From positions 1,116,001 through 1,180,000 of the forward strand of contig JAUTDP010000012.1 of assembly GCA_033439795.1 (NCBI GenBank): a stretch of DNA of 64,000 bases. The letters are read 5' to 3'. Positions within the stretch are counted from its first letter, which is position 1, and every line of letters begins with the position of its first letter. The DNA is from Sordaria brevicollis (lineage: Eukaryota; Ascomycota; Sordariomycetes; Sordariales; Sordariaceae). Under the pieces are notes generated by a model. It did no database searches and was not told the DNA's origin. It saw only the letters and a list, made by a program, of their open reading frames with translations. Shown here piece after piece: positions 24,688 to 35,513 of this stretch. The translations under genes were made by a program, and so were the position numbers.

Positions 24688-25585
24688 GGCCGGTTGTCGT
24701 TAATGTGGATAGCTTAGTGTTTTCTGATGAAGATTGAGTAAGAAGAAATTGAAAGACGGATTCGAGAATTGCTGATGTTGCCGTCCTAGAATCTGTCCCG
24801 GTCAATTTGATCAGATCGTCGTTACCGTGGTGACGAATATGCCGCTGTAAATAGTGTACGATCACCACATGTAGGTGTCCGTACTGTGGAGGGCAAAAAG
24901 TGGAGGCTGTATCGTAAATACCGTCATAATTACCACCATCGTTTATCTTTCACGTCTGCAACTCAACATCGACAACCTCCCGCCATCTCAGCGCCAGAAA
25001 CTTCGTGATGGAGTCGCTCGTACTCGACAACAAGGCAATGGGCAAGGCTTTGGCGCTTAGCGACAAATTTTCAACAGAATGATACCTATAGAAGCATAAG
25101 GGCGCTGCTTGAAACTGGCGTGAGCTTCGCACCTTCCCGCTCATAGGATGGAAACTCCTCAGCCATCGCACTTTCCCTTTGCAAAAGAAGGAGGAATACT
25201 AACAAATTCGTGAAAGAAGTCTTGGAAGCTTGGGTCCAGGAAGGCGCGACCCTTTTTTCTGTGCAGTGACTGTGCAGTGACTGGCATGGAGACGCAAAGT
25301 GCTGGGGACTGTCGCCTTTCGACTTGTATTTCACCAACCACCAAACTCAAGACCAAGCCATTGGCATTCATGTACTCTTTGTTGCTCGCGCGCGTTCACA
25401 TACATCCGCCTCGCTAACCACGAAATGACAAGATACCAAACATAGCGATATGTTTACAATTCAGGTATTGTTTCAGAGAGACCTATGCCACCTTCCGCAT
25501 CCCTTTACCCCCGGCCTCTATAGCGATGCTCCTCAAGAACCTCCCGTTGCCCATGACTAACTGACTTCGTGGCAGGAACAACCAC
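24688..25585. other. Intergenic region between hydrolase and kelch gene
   Basis: About 900 bp holds the hydrolase promoter and the kelch gene's 3' flank. Reading frames are short and unsupported. A direct repeat (CTGTGCAGTGA twice) occurs at about 25,259-25,280. Confidence 0.45.
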
Positions 25586-27972
25586 TCATGGATGATAAAA
25601 GGTGTGGTGCTTCGGTCTCCCCCTTGCCGCGTCCCAGCCTGCCGAACCCATCAAGATTGTCGTGGCGTCCGCACTTCCGCGTTTCGGATTGACACCGAGT
25701 TCTTGTGGCTCTGTCGGTGCATCCGCCGGTGATATTGGGGGCTCCGTCCCATGAAGATCAGCTGCTGTTGTTGTAGGCGTCCCGGATGCTGACCCCATCC
25801 CGGTCATTGTCCCGTGCCCTGACACAGGACTACCATGATCAACTCTTGTTGCTGGCGGGACCTGCATCCAGACTCGTCCTTGGGAGTCGATCTTGGTTTG
25901 GAGACCTTGCTGATGCTGTTCAGAAAGCACAGCAGATGGACTTGTCAACTCGTACGTCACTCCATCCGGTCCCTGCCAGTATGTGTTTCCTTCCAACTCT
26001 GCTGGTGGGCGAGGAACACTGACAGAATAGACGCTACCCTCCTGGTGCTGTCTCTGGAAAGGGCCATCGGAATAGGGACTCGTGGGGGTGTATCCCGTCG
26101 TAGCCGTCATCCCAGGGCTCCAAGGCGGAACATTTGAATGTGAGGCCGCCGTACTTAACCCGGCCCCATCAGCTAGAGGCTTCTCCCTCCCACTATTCTG
26201 GCCTCGAATCCTTCGTAGTCGATGTCGCCTAATAAACCAACATGCCCCGACCAGGGCAGCAACAACAGCCACCCCTCCGCCAACAGCAATTCCAGCAATT
26301 GCTCCCTTAGAAAGGGATTGCCCCCCTCCACCCGCACTCGAACTACTTGTTGCGGTTGGGACACTCCTCGTTGCAGTTCTCGCCGCAAACTTGGCTTCCC
26401 TCGTCAGCAGGACCTTCAAATCCGGATGTGCCCAGCCCTTCTCAGGCTCCCTCTTGGTCGCTCCACCGTCTTTCCCACCGCCCACTGCTTTGGCCACCAC
26501 GTCCGGCACGGCGTACGTTGTCAAGTTTGGATTGAACAGTTGCCACGGCTCCTTCTTGGCATTCTGCTCCCCTAGGTCGAGGTTATGCGTGCCGAACTGG
26601 GAGGGCACGTCGCAGTCGGTCGACAGAGGAAACGTTCCCCCTATTATGAGCATTTGAGCCTGAGAAATGACATTGCAGGTCAAGGAGTGATGTGGATAGG
26701 CTCCTCCTTGTTGGTTGCTCTTTGGGTCAGCATTGTCCGATGGGCTGGGATAGAGCTTCAGCCACTGGAAGGAAGGGATGGACAAGATATATACGTCGTC
26801 GTAACCAGGGTGATTATCCGGGGGCGTGGAAGCACCGCCGTAGATGTATCTGCATCTTCCTGTAAGTGACTAAACCCCAAAAAGGTTTTAAAAGGGGAAA
26901 CCCGATGAGCACACTCACATGTTATAGGAGCTTCTGTCTCCCGCCCAGGTCGCGCCAGCACAGAACCGTCTCCTCTTCCCTGGCACCTGCCCCGTCGCAT
27001 TCTGAACATACCATTTACTACTCAGCACATCGTACAGATAAATCATCTCCATCGGTTGACCTTCTGTGGTCACATTCCCGCCGCTCTTTTCATCCTCGGT
27101 CGTCTGCATCACTCCTCCAAAGTAAACCAGCATCCCGCCATCCCCAATGGGAATGAATACCATCGCCCCTTCTGCTCTTCCTACTTTCCCGCCTCCGCTT
27201 GGATCAGGCCCTTCGTTCCTCGACCACTGCCCGTCATCAAAATCAAACTTTACCAATGCCCCTGACGCCACTTCCGTCGCATTCCCGGTACTTCTGTCTG
27301 AAATCCAACCACCAAAATAGTATCCCTCTCCTCTCTCCTCTACACTAACGCCAGCTCCGTACGCCACCCCATCTATTTTGACCTGGTTTGGATTATCCTT
27401 TGGGGCAGCCAACGCCCATCCTTCATTCAGAAGCGACGCATCGAAAGTCCATAACGAAGGCAGGTAGTAGTTGGAGGCAGGAAGCGAAGGCGGAGGTTCG
27501 CCACCGAAAAGATACAATCGTTTGTTCAGCTGGTCGGCCCAAAGAGCGGCGCCGTGTACCGAAGGAACGGATGAGTTCTTAGGGGAAGAGGTGGACAAAA
27601 GAGGGGGCATGCCAGATTCGGTGACGGTTGAGAGGTCGAGGTAAAGAAGCGCTGTGTCTGTGAAAGAGATGTCAGTCTTGAGGGCATCGCGAGAGGAAGT
27701 CAAGGTAACTCACTTGTGTAGTTGGCTGGGTACTGGGATATGGGGTTGTAGTCGATGAAGCCTCCGTCTATGTAGAGCTTGTTGTCGACCACTGCGGTTT
27801 GATGGCCGAAGATTCGGCAGAAGTTCTTGATGGGGTCGAGTTGACCATGGCAGCTGCGGATAAGTGAGAAGAGTAGGATGAGCAAGAGCAGTATCGATGA
27901 CGGGGAAACGAGCGCTCGTCTTGTCGTCGAGTGGCTACGCCGCAATGACGGCCTCACGAACGAATAAGTCAT
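25586..27972 (-). CDS. Membrane-anchored kelch-repeat protein
   Basis: Three exons (27,714-27,972; 26,919-27,657; 25,586-26,849) give 753 residues. A hydrophobic segment at residues 27-40 followed by SCHG is a likely signal peptide. Residues about 50-420 carry kelch-type blades with repeated YxxGG elements (LYIDGGF, LYLFGGE, YYFGGW, YFGGV, IYGGA, IIGG). These presumably form an extracellular beta-propeller. A Ser/Gly linker precedes a single membrane span at about 515-538, ended by the stop-transfer basic run RRHRLRR. A Pro/Ser/Thr-rich cytoplasmic tail of about 210 residues follows. N-glycosylation sequons are frequent in the propeller (NSS, NAT, NVT). A surface or wall-sensing role is possible but unproven. 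Confidence 0.87.
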
Positions 27973-29581
27973 ATCGGCAAGCGAAAGACTCGATCAGCCC
28001 ATTTCATGATTTCACCCGATCACAGCGGATGAGGCGGCGGCGGTAGCAGGCGCTCGAGCGACGTGAAGCTGAAGAGCGGCCGGGCAGTTCTCGTCAAGTG
28101 ACGAAACTGGATGTTCAAACGGAGAATCTCGAAAGAGGCGAGTGTCGACAGTGAACCAAACGAACGACTACTATTGACGTTTCTACCGCACAACTAACAT
28201 CAAAAGAAAAATATTACAGCGCCAAGTTCCTGCGCCAGCGAGTTTCGGAGGAGATAATTCTAACGGTGAGTGATCTGGCCATCACCCACCTTCTTGTCTC
28301 TCTCCTACAAAAAATTCACCCCGGATGACCCAGACCCATAGCCTCCGAGAGGCGCTTCTTTGAAAGAAACAACCTAGTAAGGAACCAGTCGAAGAGCAAG
28401 ACGTTAATTGAAAGCGTGTTCAGCCCAACAGTTCCCGTCGTACGGAAACTGCGTCCGATACCGACTAAGCGGTTGCTCGTGACCATGATTGGCTTCCTCC
28501 CACAGGCAAAAGAAACAAGAGAGACAGCGAAGAGCGTGTAAAAAATGGTGTGTAAGACGAGAAGAGGCGCAGGGGGTATTCCACTCCCAAGAGATCGTAT
28601 TCCTCTAATATGATGTCTGTCCATTGGCCCGAATTTCGTTAACGATCGGCAAATGCGCGATAACCGGATGAATAAACATACAGAACATGTAAACCCAGGC
28701 AGGCCAAGGTCCTAAAACACGAGGTCTCGTACGTACGTACACCTCATCTCCTGACTAAACTAAATTTTACATTAGCCCATTCTCTTCTGTCAAATCTTGA
28801 CCGACTGAGGAGAATGGATAGAAGCGCTAGTGTCAGAAGGAAAGAAAGCAACTGAAAATTAGTTGTATGCTATGCTTGGGCTGGCTTTCCTCTCCGTTAT
28901 TGCGGCGTCGTCCGATGGTTATATGTCGTGTTCCCCGATTTCTGGCGGCGCGGACTTGATCCAATGATATTTCTTTTCTCTTCTCCCCCATTCCCAGAAG
29001 TTGAAAAGTGCAGGCAGGTCTCAGCATTTTCATAAACCATGTGCGTATGATAAATCCGACGGCTTGCAACCCCCCACTTGCCCTGGACTATAGGACATGG
29101 TCATGTCTTGATTAATCTACAGGGCTGAAGAAATGGCGGAGGCGGGTACGGGTGTGTGAGTCAAGGCGTTTGCTGAGGATTTTGATTTGGTTTAGATACC
29201 CTGTTGTGGAAGCCAATAGTTTGTGGTGCTTAGGGAGGATTTGTACGACTTGGGAAGGCATCGTGTAACCGTTTCTGGATGGATGACTTCTTTGATATTA
29301 CTACTAATTGGCTCAACTAAAGGAACTACCTGCCCTGGGGACCAAAGAGGTACAGCTTTGCTTGACGTTACTGCAAAAACTAAACCCCTACCATACTTTG
29401 ACACAATACTGATAATACTAACGCTTATGAACACTTAACACCTATACTAACCCGTTCAATTTTCCCACGCCAGAAATTGAGGGACCAACGCGCCTACCTA
29501 CTCTCCGTTCCAACGCCTAACTCAACTAGACCCTTCCCCTGACCTCAAAGGAGGTTCAGCCTCATCGTGAACTTCGGACAC
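27973..29581. other. 1.6-kb intergenic region
   Basis: This region holds the kelch promoter on the left and the 3' flank of the 692-residue gene on the right. Reading frames of 102 and 78 codons on the minus strand are unsupported. A TACGTACGTAC microrepeat occurs near 28,730. I see no repeats or RNA genes. Confidence 0.45.
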
Positions 29582-31660
29582 CTAATCCCTGTTCTTGCCC
29601 GAGAAGGCTTTCTCCTCCTCATCCTTTTCTTCCTTCATTTCCACTTCTACCTCCTTCTCAAGCTGGTCTACCACACTTTCGTCCAGCTCCAGTAGTTCTG
29701 CCGCCTCTTTAAGTTCCTCTGAAAACTCAACAAAGAACAGATCAGCATATTTAGTAGGCCAAAACGCTGCCGGAATATGGAAACTTGGAAGTTCGCCATC
29801 ATCAGCAGCAAACATTGCCAATCGGTTGGCAATGGTTCGAAGAAAGACAAAGACTGTCGAGATGTAGGACTCGTCGTCTACATTGTGAGTGTCTCGGGCG
29901 CATGCTGCCAAGATGGCTTCGTTGCATTGGGAGATGAGATAACAGCCTTCGGGCAAGTGAAGGAGGGGGGTGATGATTCGGCGGAGCTGGTGGAAGGATG
30001 ATGTACGACCCAAAGCTTCGGTGAGAGAGAAAGGGGAGTAGTTGACTTCTTGGTGGAGAGGGTATTGGGCCCTTTCGATGCGGTGGAGGAGGAGGGAAGT
30101 AACTCTGCGAGGCTCGGTCGAGTAAAAGTCGGGTACGCCGATTTCTTGGAGGTCGAAGCTGGTGAGGGACCCGAGAGGTGGTTCGTAAATATGTGGACCT
30201 GTCGTTGAAGAGGTATCGGGACCGAGAAATGCCACTGACAAGACATCGCGTTCTGTTATCCGGCGGTGGTCGAAGGGTCGCAATTGTGCCTTCCACTTTG
30301 CTTTGCATTCAGCAACCGTTTCGGCGACAGAGATTGAACGCCTCACGATTTCCTCCTCATCTGGCCCGAGGTGCGGCCACTGCCTTCTCTGTTCGGCGGC
30401 GTCGTCTGCGTTGAATGGACGAACGAAGGGGTTGTCATGAGCGTCCAGCTCTAACACTAGATCAGATATTTGGTAGGTTTCGAGCTCGACGGTTTTCGCA
30501 ACAGCTCGTTTGTGGCCAAGATTGCTTGAGAAGTTCCTCATTCTCTTCCACTCCTCGGCAGTCCTGTGATTGGGGAACTTTGTGATGTACTCCCATTGCT
30601 CGATTGTCCAGTGGTCGGGGATTCCTCTTGCCAGCTTTTCTTCCCTCTCTTCGGCAGCGAGGTGCTCCGGTATCTTCTTGGTCATGACCTTCCAGTGATC
30701 TTCCTTCAAGTCTTTGCTGCTTCTCCTTTCCTTCTTCCTGCGTGCCTTGAGGTCGCCATCTGCGTCGAAGAGGATCTTCCTGAACTTGTCAAACTTGTTG
30801 GACTTGCCGCCAAGTCGAAGGCTCCTGAGATAGGTCTGTCCTGGTTGAGGCTTGCTCAATTCGACTTTTCTGTATTTGAGAAAGTCATTGTGAGCTTGTC
30901 CAACTCTCAAGCGCCTGAAGTAAGCCTGACCCATCTGAGCGGATCCAAAGTCGATCTTCCGGACGAGCCTTTTCATCAAGCGATCTTTCACTGGAATCTT
31001 GTGAAACCGAAGAAACGTGTTGTTCTCTTGGCCGACTCGTAGGCTTCTGAAGTAGCGACCCATTTTCTGAGCTCGATTTCTCATGAGGCTTGCTCGGCCA
31101 TGACCTCTGACTTTCCCTGCGCTTTTTAACTGGCCGAATTTGCTGTGTTTGAAGGCAGGGTGGTTCATAACCCACGTGTTCCAGAGGTTGATTCTCACCT
31201 GTCTCCTTTCAGCCTCGGTCCCGGAATACTTGATGATGTTCTCAGCTTCTTCCTTGGTATGAAGCCCGTCTTTGATATCCGTGGGCTTTTGTTTTCCTTT
31301 CCGACGAGCTCTGGTCCAGATGTAGTTTGGGTGCTTCATCACCCAATGCCTCCAGAAAAACCGATTCCTAAGCTCCCTCATCTCTTTTCTGTGGACCCTT
31401 CGATTTTCAACTTGAGATTCATCTGGCGTAACTTTGACCATCCGGTAATTCTTAGGTTTCTGGGAGTTTGGAGTGAAAAAGGAGTCGTCGACTTCTGGAA
31501 TACTCTCGATGGAACTGTCTTTTTTCTTCTTCTCGGCGATTATGGAGTAGGCGGCCGCTTGGGCTCCCTGAAACACCTGAGGATGCCATCTTGGTGAGGA
31601 TATTGTGAGCAGCTGAAGCCGAGATGACGTAGGCCAGCAATACCTCGTATGTAGTATCAT
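29582..31660 (-). CDS. Unrecognised basic repeat-containing protein, possibly mitochondrial
   Basis: This is a single uninterrupted 692-codon frame starting at an ATG. I do not recognise the family. The first about 40 residues are rich in Arg/Ser with few acidic residues, which would suit a mitochondrial presequence (inference). Three internal repeats follow the pattern G-x-x-Y-x-R-x-LR-x-G-x-x-x-N-x-F-x-K/R at residues about 201-221, 244-265 and 274-295. Two WVM-x-HP motifs occur near 106 and 163, and IP-x-H/W-x-x-EE-W units near 330-372. A helical C-terminal half ends in a very acidic tail. The gene is divergent from syf2. Confidence 0.72.
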   Translation of the reverse strand: MILHTRYCWPTSSRLQLLTISSPRWHPQVFQGAQAAAYSIIAEKKKKDSSIESIPEVDDSFFTPNSQKPKNYRMVKVTPDESQVENRRVHRKEMRELRNRFFWRHWVMKHPNYIWTRARRKGKQKPTDIKDGLHTKEEAENIIKYSGTEAERRQVRINLWNTWVMNHPAFKHSKFGQLKSAGKVRGHGRASLMRNRAQKMGRYFRSLRVGQENNTFLRFHKIPVKDRLMKRLVRKIDFGSAQMGQAYFRRLRVGQAHNDFLKYRKVELSKPQPGQTYLRSLRLGGKSNKFDKFRKILFDADGDLKARRKKERRSSKDLKEDHWKVMTKKIPEHLAAEEREEKLARGIPDHWTIEQWEYITKFPNHRTAEEWKRMRNFSSNLGHKRAVAKTVELETYQISDLVLELDAHDNPFVRPFNADDAAEQRRQWPHLGPDEEEIVRRSISVAETVAECKAKWKAQLRPFDHRRITERDVLSVAFLGPDTSSTTGPHIYEPPLGSLTSFDLQEIGVPDFYSTEPRRVTSLLLHRIERAQYPLHQEVNYSPFSLTEALGRTSSFHQLRRIITPLLHLPEGCYLISQCNEAILAACARDTHNVDDESYISTVFVFLRTIANRLAMFAADDGELPSFHIPAAFWPTKYADLFFVEFSEELKEAAELLELDESVVDQLEKEVEVEMKEEKDEEEKAFSGKNRD

Positions 31661-32427
31661 GCCTGACTTTCACCCGCGCGTGAGACTTGGTGACCCAGCA
31701 TTGCCTGGATGAGATACGCGACGATTGTAGACGATACTGCCGTCAAGGAACTGTCGTGATTGGGGGGAGAGGAGGCTGGATTTTGTGTCACCACACGAAC
31801 AACTCAAACTAGAAATAAAAAGAGGTAAGTAATAAATGAGATTCAAGGTGAGAAGCTGGCGACTGACAATAACGGCAGCGATGAGAAGAGAGCAATCACC
31901 CATCATTCGAGCTTGAGTGAACCCCTCCTTCCATCTTGACCGGTTTCACCCTTCCCGTGGTGCCTTCCATTTTCTCCTCATCTTCTCGACCGGTCTGCCC
32001 AATATTCCTTCCATATTGGTTGCGATGCCGTGTTCTGTGTAACAGGTACAAAGGTACTTGGTCGTCGAAAGTGTGGTTCAGGTCTGGTTGAAGACGGGAT
32101 GAGGAAAGAACGAGGCAGGCCGAGACGTCAAGTCCCCTCTTGGCACTGCCTTCAAAAAGTCCGGGGAAGGAGCGCTAAAGAGCCGCTAAAAGACCCTGTA
32201 AAGATTTAGCGCTTCACCTGAAAAACAGGCGGTCATGACCCACTTGAAGCATCACTCTATCGCATACAATCGCTGTAGAAAGGCTTGCTCCTGCCAGCGC
32301 GTCCAGACCAGACAACGCCACAGCTTGTTTTCTTTGCTGCCTGAACACTTTCGCTTGACACAATCGAGATCTCACACCACAACTACACCGCAACACATCT
32401 CGACATCATCTACAAAAAAACTGCAAA
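31661..32427. promoter_or_regulatory. Divergent promoter region between the 692-residue gene and syf2
   Basis: The two start codons face apart across about 770 bp. The segment just before the syf2 ATG is CA-rich (ACACCACAACTACACC...CTACAAAAAAACTGCAAA), a usual fungal 5' leader. A possible upstream exon for the 692-residue gene (31,670-31,906) has no support. Confidence 0.45.
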
Positions 32428-33444
32428 ATGCCCCCTGCGAAGAAGAGAAAGACTGGACCTGAGGATCAGGTGGAAATTTCCCAACAAGAGAACGACGTCG
32501 CCGACGCCACGACAGAGTCTAACGAGCAAACCGTGACCGATTCCAAGGAGGAGCCATCAACCGCTGAAGCGGCGCCCACAACGTCATCATCATCAGCACC
32601 AGCACAATCTGCTTCGGAATCCGCACAAACAGAAACCACAACGGCAGCCGAACACTCATCGGATCTATCTACATCCACCCCTGCTGCAGACTCTGCGGCC
32701 GCCAAAGCTCGCGAGCGCGCTGAGCGATTCCGCGCCCTCCAAGCCCGCGCCAAGTCGTCGTCCCAGCAAAATCTCAAGGAAGCCACCAAGGAGTCTCAAC
32801 GCCTCCAGAGCGATCCTAGCCAACTTACTGCCCTTGGTCGCCGTCATGCGATCGCTTCCCATAAGCTGCTGAAAGCCGACATTGAAGATGCCGGAGGTGA
32901 CTTTGAGCGCAAGCGAGCATGGGATTGGACGGTCGAGGAATCCGAGCGGTGGGATAAGCGCATGAAGAAGAAGGAGGCGCACCGCGATGACACTGCCTTC
33001 CGCGACTACAACCAACAAGCCGAAAAGTCATACAAGAGGCAACTTCGCAATATGGGAGGACCCGATCTCGAGAAGTACACACGCGAGAAGCTGGCGGCAA
33101 TCGAGAAGGCCGCAGCGGCGGGTACATTGGAGATTGTCGAGACGGAGGATGGCGAGATGATTGCCATCGATAAGGACGGTACCTTCTTTAGCACGGCAGA
33201 CTCGACACAGTTCGCTCAACACAAGCCTGACAAGGCGGCCGTTGATCGACTGGTGGCCGACATGCGCAAGGCGGAGGAGGCTAGCCTCAAGAAGAGGAGG
33301 GAGCGTATGGCAAACAATGGTGACGATGCGGACGTCACATACATCAACGAGAAGAACAAGCAGTTCAACCAGAAGCTGTCGAGGTTCTATAACAAGTACA
33401 CGGCGGAGATCAGGGACAGCTTCGAGAGAGGAACCATGGTTTAG
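32428..33444 (+). CDS. syf2: Pre-mRNA splicing factor SYF2
   Basis: A single 338-codon exon. SYF2 is a subunit of the Prp19-associated (NTC) complex that joins the catalytic spliceosome in the nucleus. The first 85 residues are Ser/Thr/Ala/Glu-rich and disordered, after a basic MPPAKKRK that resembles a nuclear localisation signal. The family domain occupies about residues 125-335. It includes HKLLKAD (about 145), RAWDWTVEE, W-DKRMKKKE, DYNQQAEKSYKRQ and the C-terminal INEKNKQFNQKLSRFYNKYT block. Length and motif order match ascomycete SYF2. It is convergent with the coq11-like gene, with 139 bp between stops. Confidence 0.93.
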   Translation: MPPAKKRKTGPEDQVEISQQENDVADATTESNEQTVTDSKEEPSTAEAAPTTSSSSAPAQSASESAQTETTTAAEHSSDLSTSTPAADSAAAKARERAERFRALQARAKSSSQQNLKEATKESQRLQSDPSQLTALGRRHAIASHKLLKADIEDAGGDFERKRAWDWTVEESERWDKRMKKKEAHRDDTAFRDYNQQAEKSYKRQLRNMGGPDLEKYTREKLAAIEKAAAAGTLEIVETEDGEMIAIDKDGTFFSTADSTQFAQHKPDKAAVDRLVADMRKAEEASLKKRRERMANNGDDADVTYINEKNKQFNQKLSRFYNKYTAEIRDSFERGTMV

Positions 33445-33583
33445 ATTAGCTGGCTCCGTGCGAAAGGAAACGGCATTGAAGGGATTCATTATTGGCTTTA
33501 TTATTTCAAGCATCATCTTTCTATACACAGCGAAATTCCACCATTCAGATATAATACAGTCACGTTGAAGCGATCATTTGCTC

Positions 33584-34536
33584 TCAAAGCATAGTTCTCC
33601 TCCATCCCTTATTCGCCAGCCTCTCAAGCTCGGGAACCTCGACGGCCCCCTTGACCGCTGCATCGTCCAGACCCTCAACTACTGCCTCCGCAACCATATC
33701 CGCCTTGAGAGGCTTGGTTCCTGCACTTCCCAAGAAGCTGGACAGCACTCCTCCCGTGGCACCGTTGAAGATGCTTCCCGCCATGGTCGCCGCCGCCAGG
33801 GGCATCGTCACCGGCCGCGAGCTGTCAAACATGAATCCTGGCCTGAAGAATACGCTCTTCATCTCAGGAAACTCGCGCGCAATCACATCCTCCGCCTCCC
33901 TCTTGGTTGAAATATACCTGCTAGGCAGGATAGGAGCTCCTCCCGCAGCCGAAATGTACCCAAAGCCCTTGACACCCTTGTTGGCAGCCTCCTTGGCGAG
34001 CAAGATTGCACTATCGCGGTTCATCATCTCGTAGGTCAACTGGTTGGCGTTGGTTGGAGGACGGATCTCATCACCGGGACGGCGCTCGAGCGGGTTCGGG
34101 GTGTGACGGGGCGAGAAGGCCTTCTGAAGACCGGCGAGGGGAGACTCCCGACCGGAGATGACGCCCTTGTAGTCGGCTTCGAGGAGGATGCCCAGAGAGT
34201 GGACGACGTAATCAGCACCGCCGAGGAGGGCGATCCATTCGGCGGGACGGAAGATGTCGGCGCGCTCCCAGGAAACGGCGGTTGACCAGGAGGGAGCGTT
34301 AGGGGAGGCGGATACGGAGGACCAGTTGGGCTGGCCGGAGCGACTGGACGGAGGAGGGAAGATGATTAGTTCCAAGTATGTTCACAAACGGAATGACCAG
34401 TCCTGGAGGAGAATGCTCGAGTTTGGTACCTAATTGATGTCACATCCCATCCTCTTTGAACCGCAGCCTGGCAGATCCTGGAGCCGAGGAAACCGTTGCC
34501 TCCGGCGACGATGAGCTTCTTTGCGGCGGACGACAT
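33584..34536 (-). CDS. coq11: COQ11-like atypical NAD(P)-binding Rossmann protein
   Basis: Two exons, 34,430-34,536 and 33,584-34,343, encode 288 residues. The start is fixed by MSSAAKKLIVAGGNGFLG, which carries the Rossmann GGNGFLG loop. The 86-bp intron splices TSIS|RSG. Conserved blocks include WERADIF, ADYVVHSLGILLE, MNRDSA and KREAEDVI, followed by FRPGFMFD. Yeast COQ11 (YLR290C) is a mitochondrial NDUFA9-like SDR in the coenzyme Q synthesis complex. The orthologue call is by overall resemblance. The N-terminus is short for a presequence because the Rossmann loop begins at once. It shares an intergenic region with yaf9. Confidence 0.83.
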
Positions 34537-35513
34537 GGTGATGCTTGCTTAACGCACAACACTCGGGAAAAGGTTTCCAATCTAGAGTAGCCTGGATAGA
34601 ACAGCGGATATGGATTGCAACAATGATCCGGGATTCCTCACAGCTATAATCTCAAGCTCTACTCCAAGTGTTCTCTCTATCCGCAGAAGTAAATAAACAA
34701 TGGAAACCCCAGACGATTGCATCATGGGGAGTTCCGATCCGTTATCCAGACTCAAAAATTCCTTATCGAATGATCTCTGACAAGGGTTGCACTGATGTTT
34801 TTCGATAAATTCGCAGGGCTCACTCTCGCGCTAAGCCTTAACGGGCAAGAATCCCACCACAGCTTCTCTTGCCCCGCATTCAAGGCTGGAACGCGGGGGA
34901 GCGGCATCCAGGTCCGCGCAAAGTTCATTTTAGGCAAGTGTTGAGCCACTGCACGGACTTTTCTAGAGGCGCTGGAAGTCACAATCGTAAGCGTACACAA
35001 ACAATTTATACCTCTACGAAACTCAGCCCGCCCAGTACCCGGCTTTTTACTCTATTCCGCTATATATAAGGTTATAATAGATAGAATAAATTTGCAATGG
35101 ACTTTATATCTTTCATTTTGAATGCAATGCGTTTAGGACCCCAAATTTCGAGTGACATTGTTATTGTGGCTTAGTACTTGCCTAAAATGAACTTTGCGCG
35201 GACCTGGATAACGACCCCCGGAACGCGCCCGACTTTTTTTCTCCATCCCGTTCATGCAGGTACCTTGCTGGCCACTTTTGCAATCGGATCATCATATCTG
35301 TTCATCTTTGCGCCGCAATTTGTCTAATTCCATATTCGCTGCCATACAAACTTATCAAGCTGAATCTAACCTCGTATAACAACTATCAATCGCCCAGCTA
35401 CACCCTATCACCAGTTTGCCCACCGCGTCTCTGCCAAACCACCCCGAAGGGAGCACGAATCTCGGCATCCTTATACAGCTCGAAACCATACACAGTCATC
35501 TCCGCGAAAGACG
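34537..35513. promoter_or_regulatory. Divergent coq11 / yaf9 intergenic region
   Basis: This 977-bp region separates the two start codons and contains the MITE at 34,896-35,219. About 290 bp remain between the MITE and the yaf9 ATG, including a CA-rich leader after about 35,340. Confidence 0.5.
34896..35219. mobile_element. 324-bp MITE with perfect inner inverted repeats
   Basis: A perfect 34-bp inverted repeat (34,906-34,939 and 35,176-35,209; core TCCAGGTCCGCGCAAAGTTC) lies 10 bp inside each end. The outer 10 bp are imperfect (GGGGAGCGGC against GGGGGTCGTT in inverted reading). An 8-bp direct duplication GGAACGCG flanks the element (34,888-34,895 and 35,220-35,227). Similarity continues inward for about 10 bp (GTGTTGAGCCAC against GTACTAAGCCAC), differing mainly by transitions. 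The interior is AT-rich and non-coding. An 8-bp duplication suggests mobilisation by a hAT or MULE transposase. Its ends do not match MULE-1. Confidence 0.85.

Noticed and set aside
26082..26657. 191-codon plus-strand frame
   Set aside because: It is antisense to kelch exon 3, with no features of its own.
28316..28624. 102-codon minus-strand frame with a hydrophobic segment
   Set aside because: It is an isolated short frame in intergenic DNA; a hydrophobic run alone is weak evidence.
30566..31042. 158-codon plus-strand frame
   Set aside because: It is antisense to the 692-residue gene.
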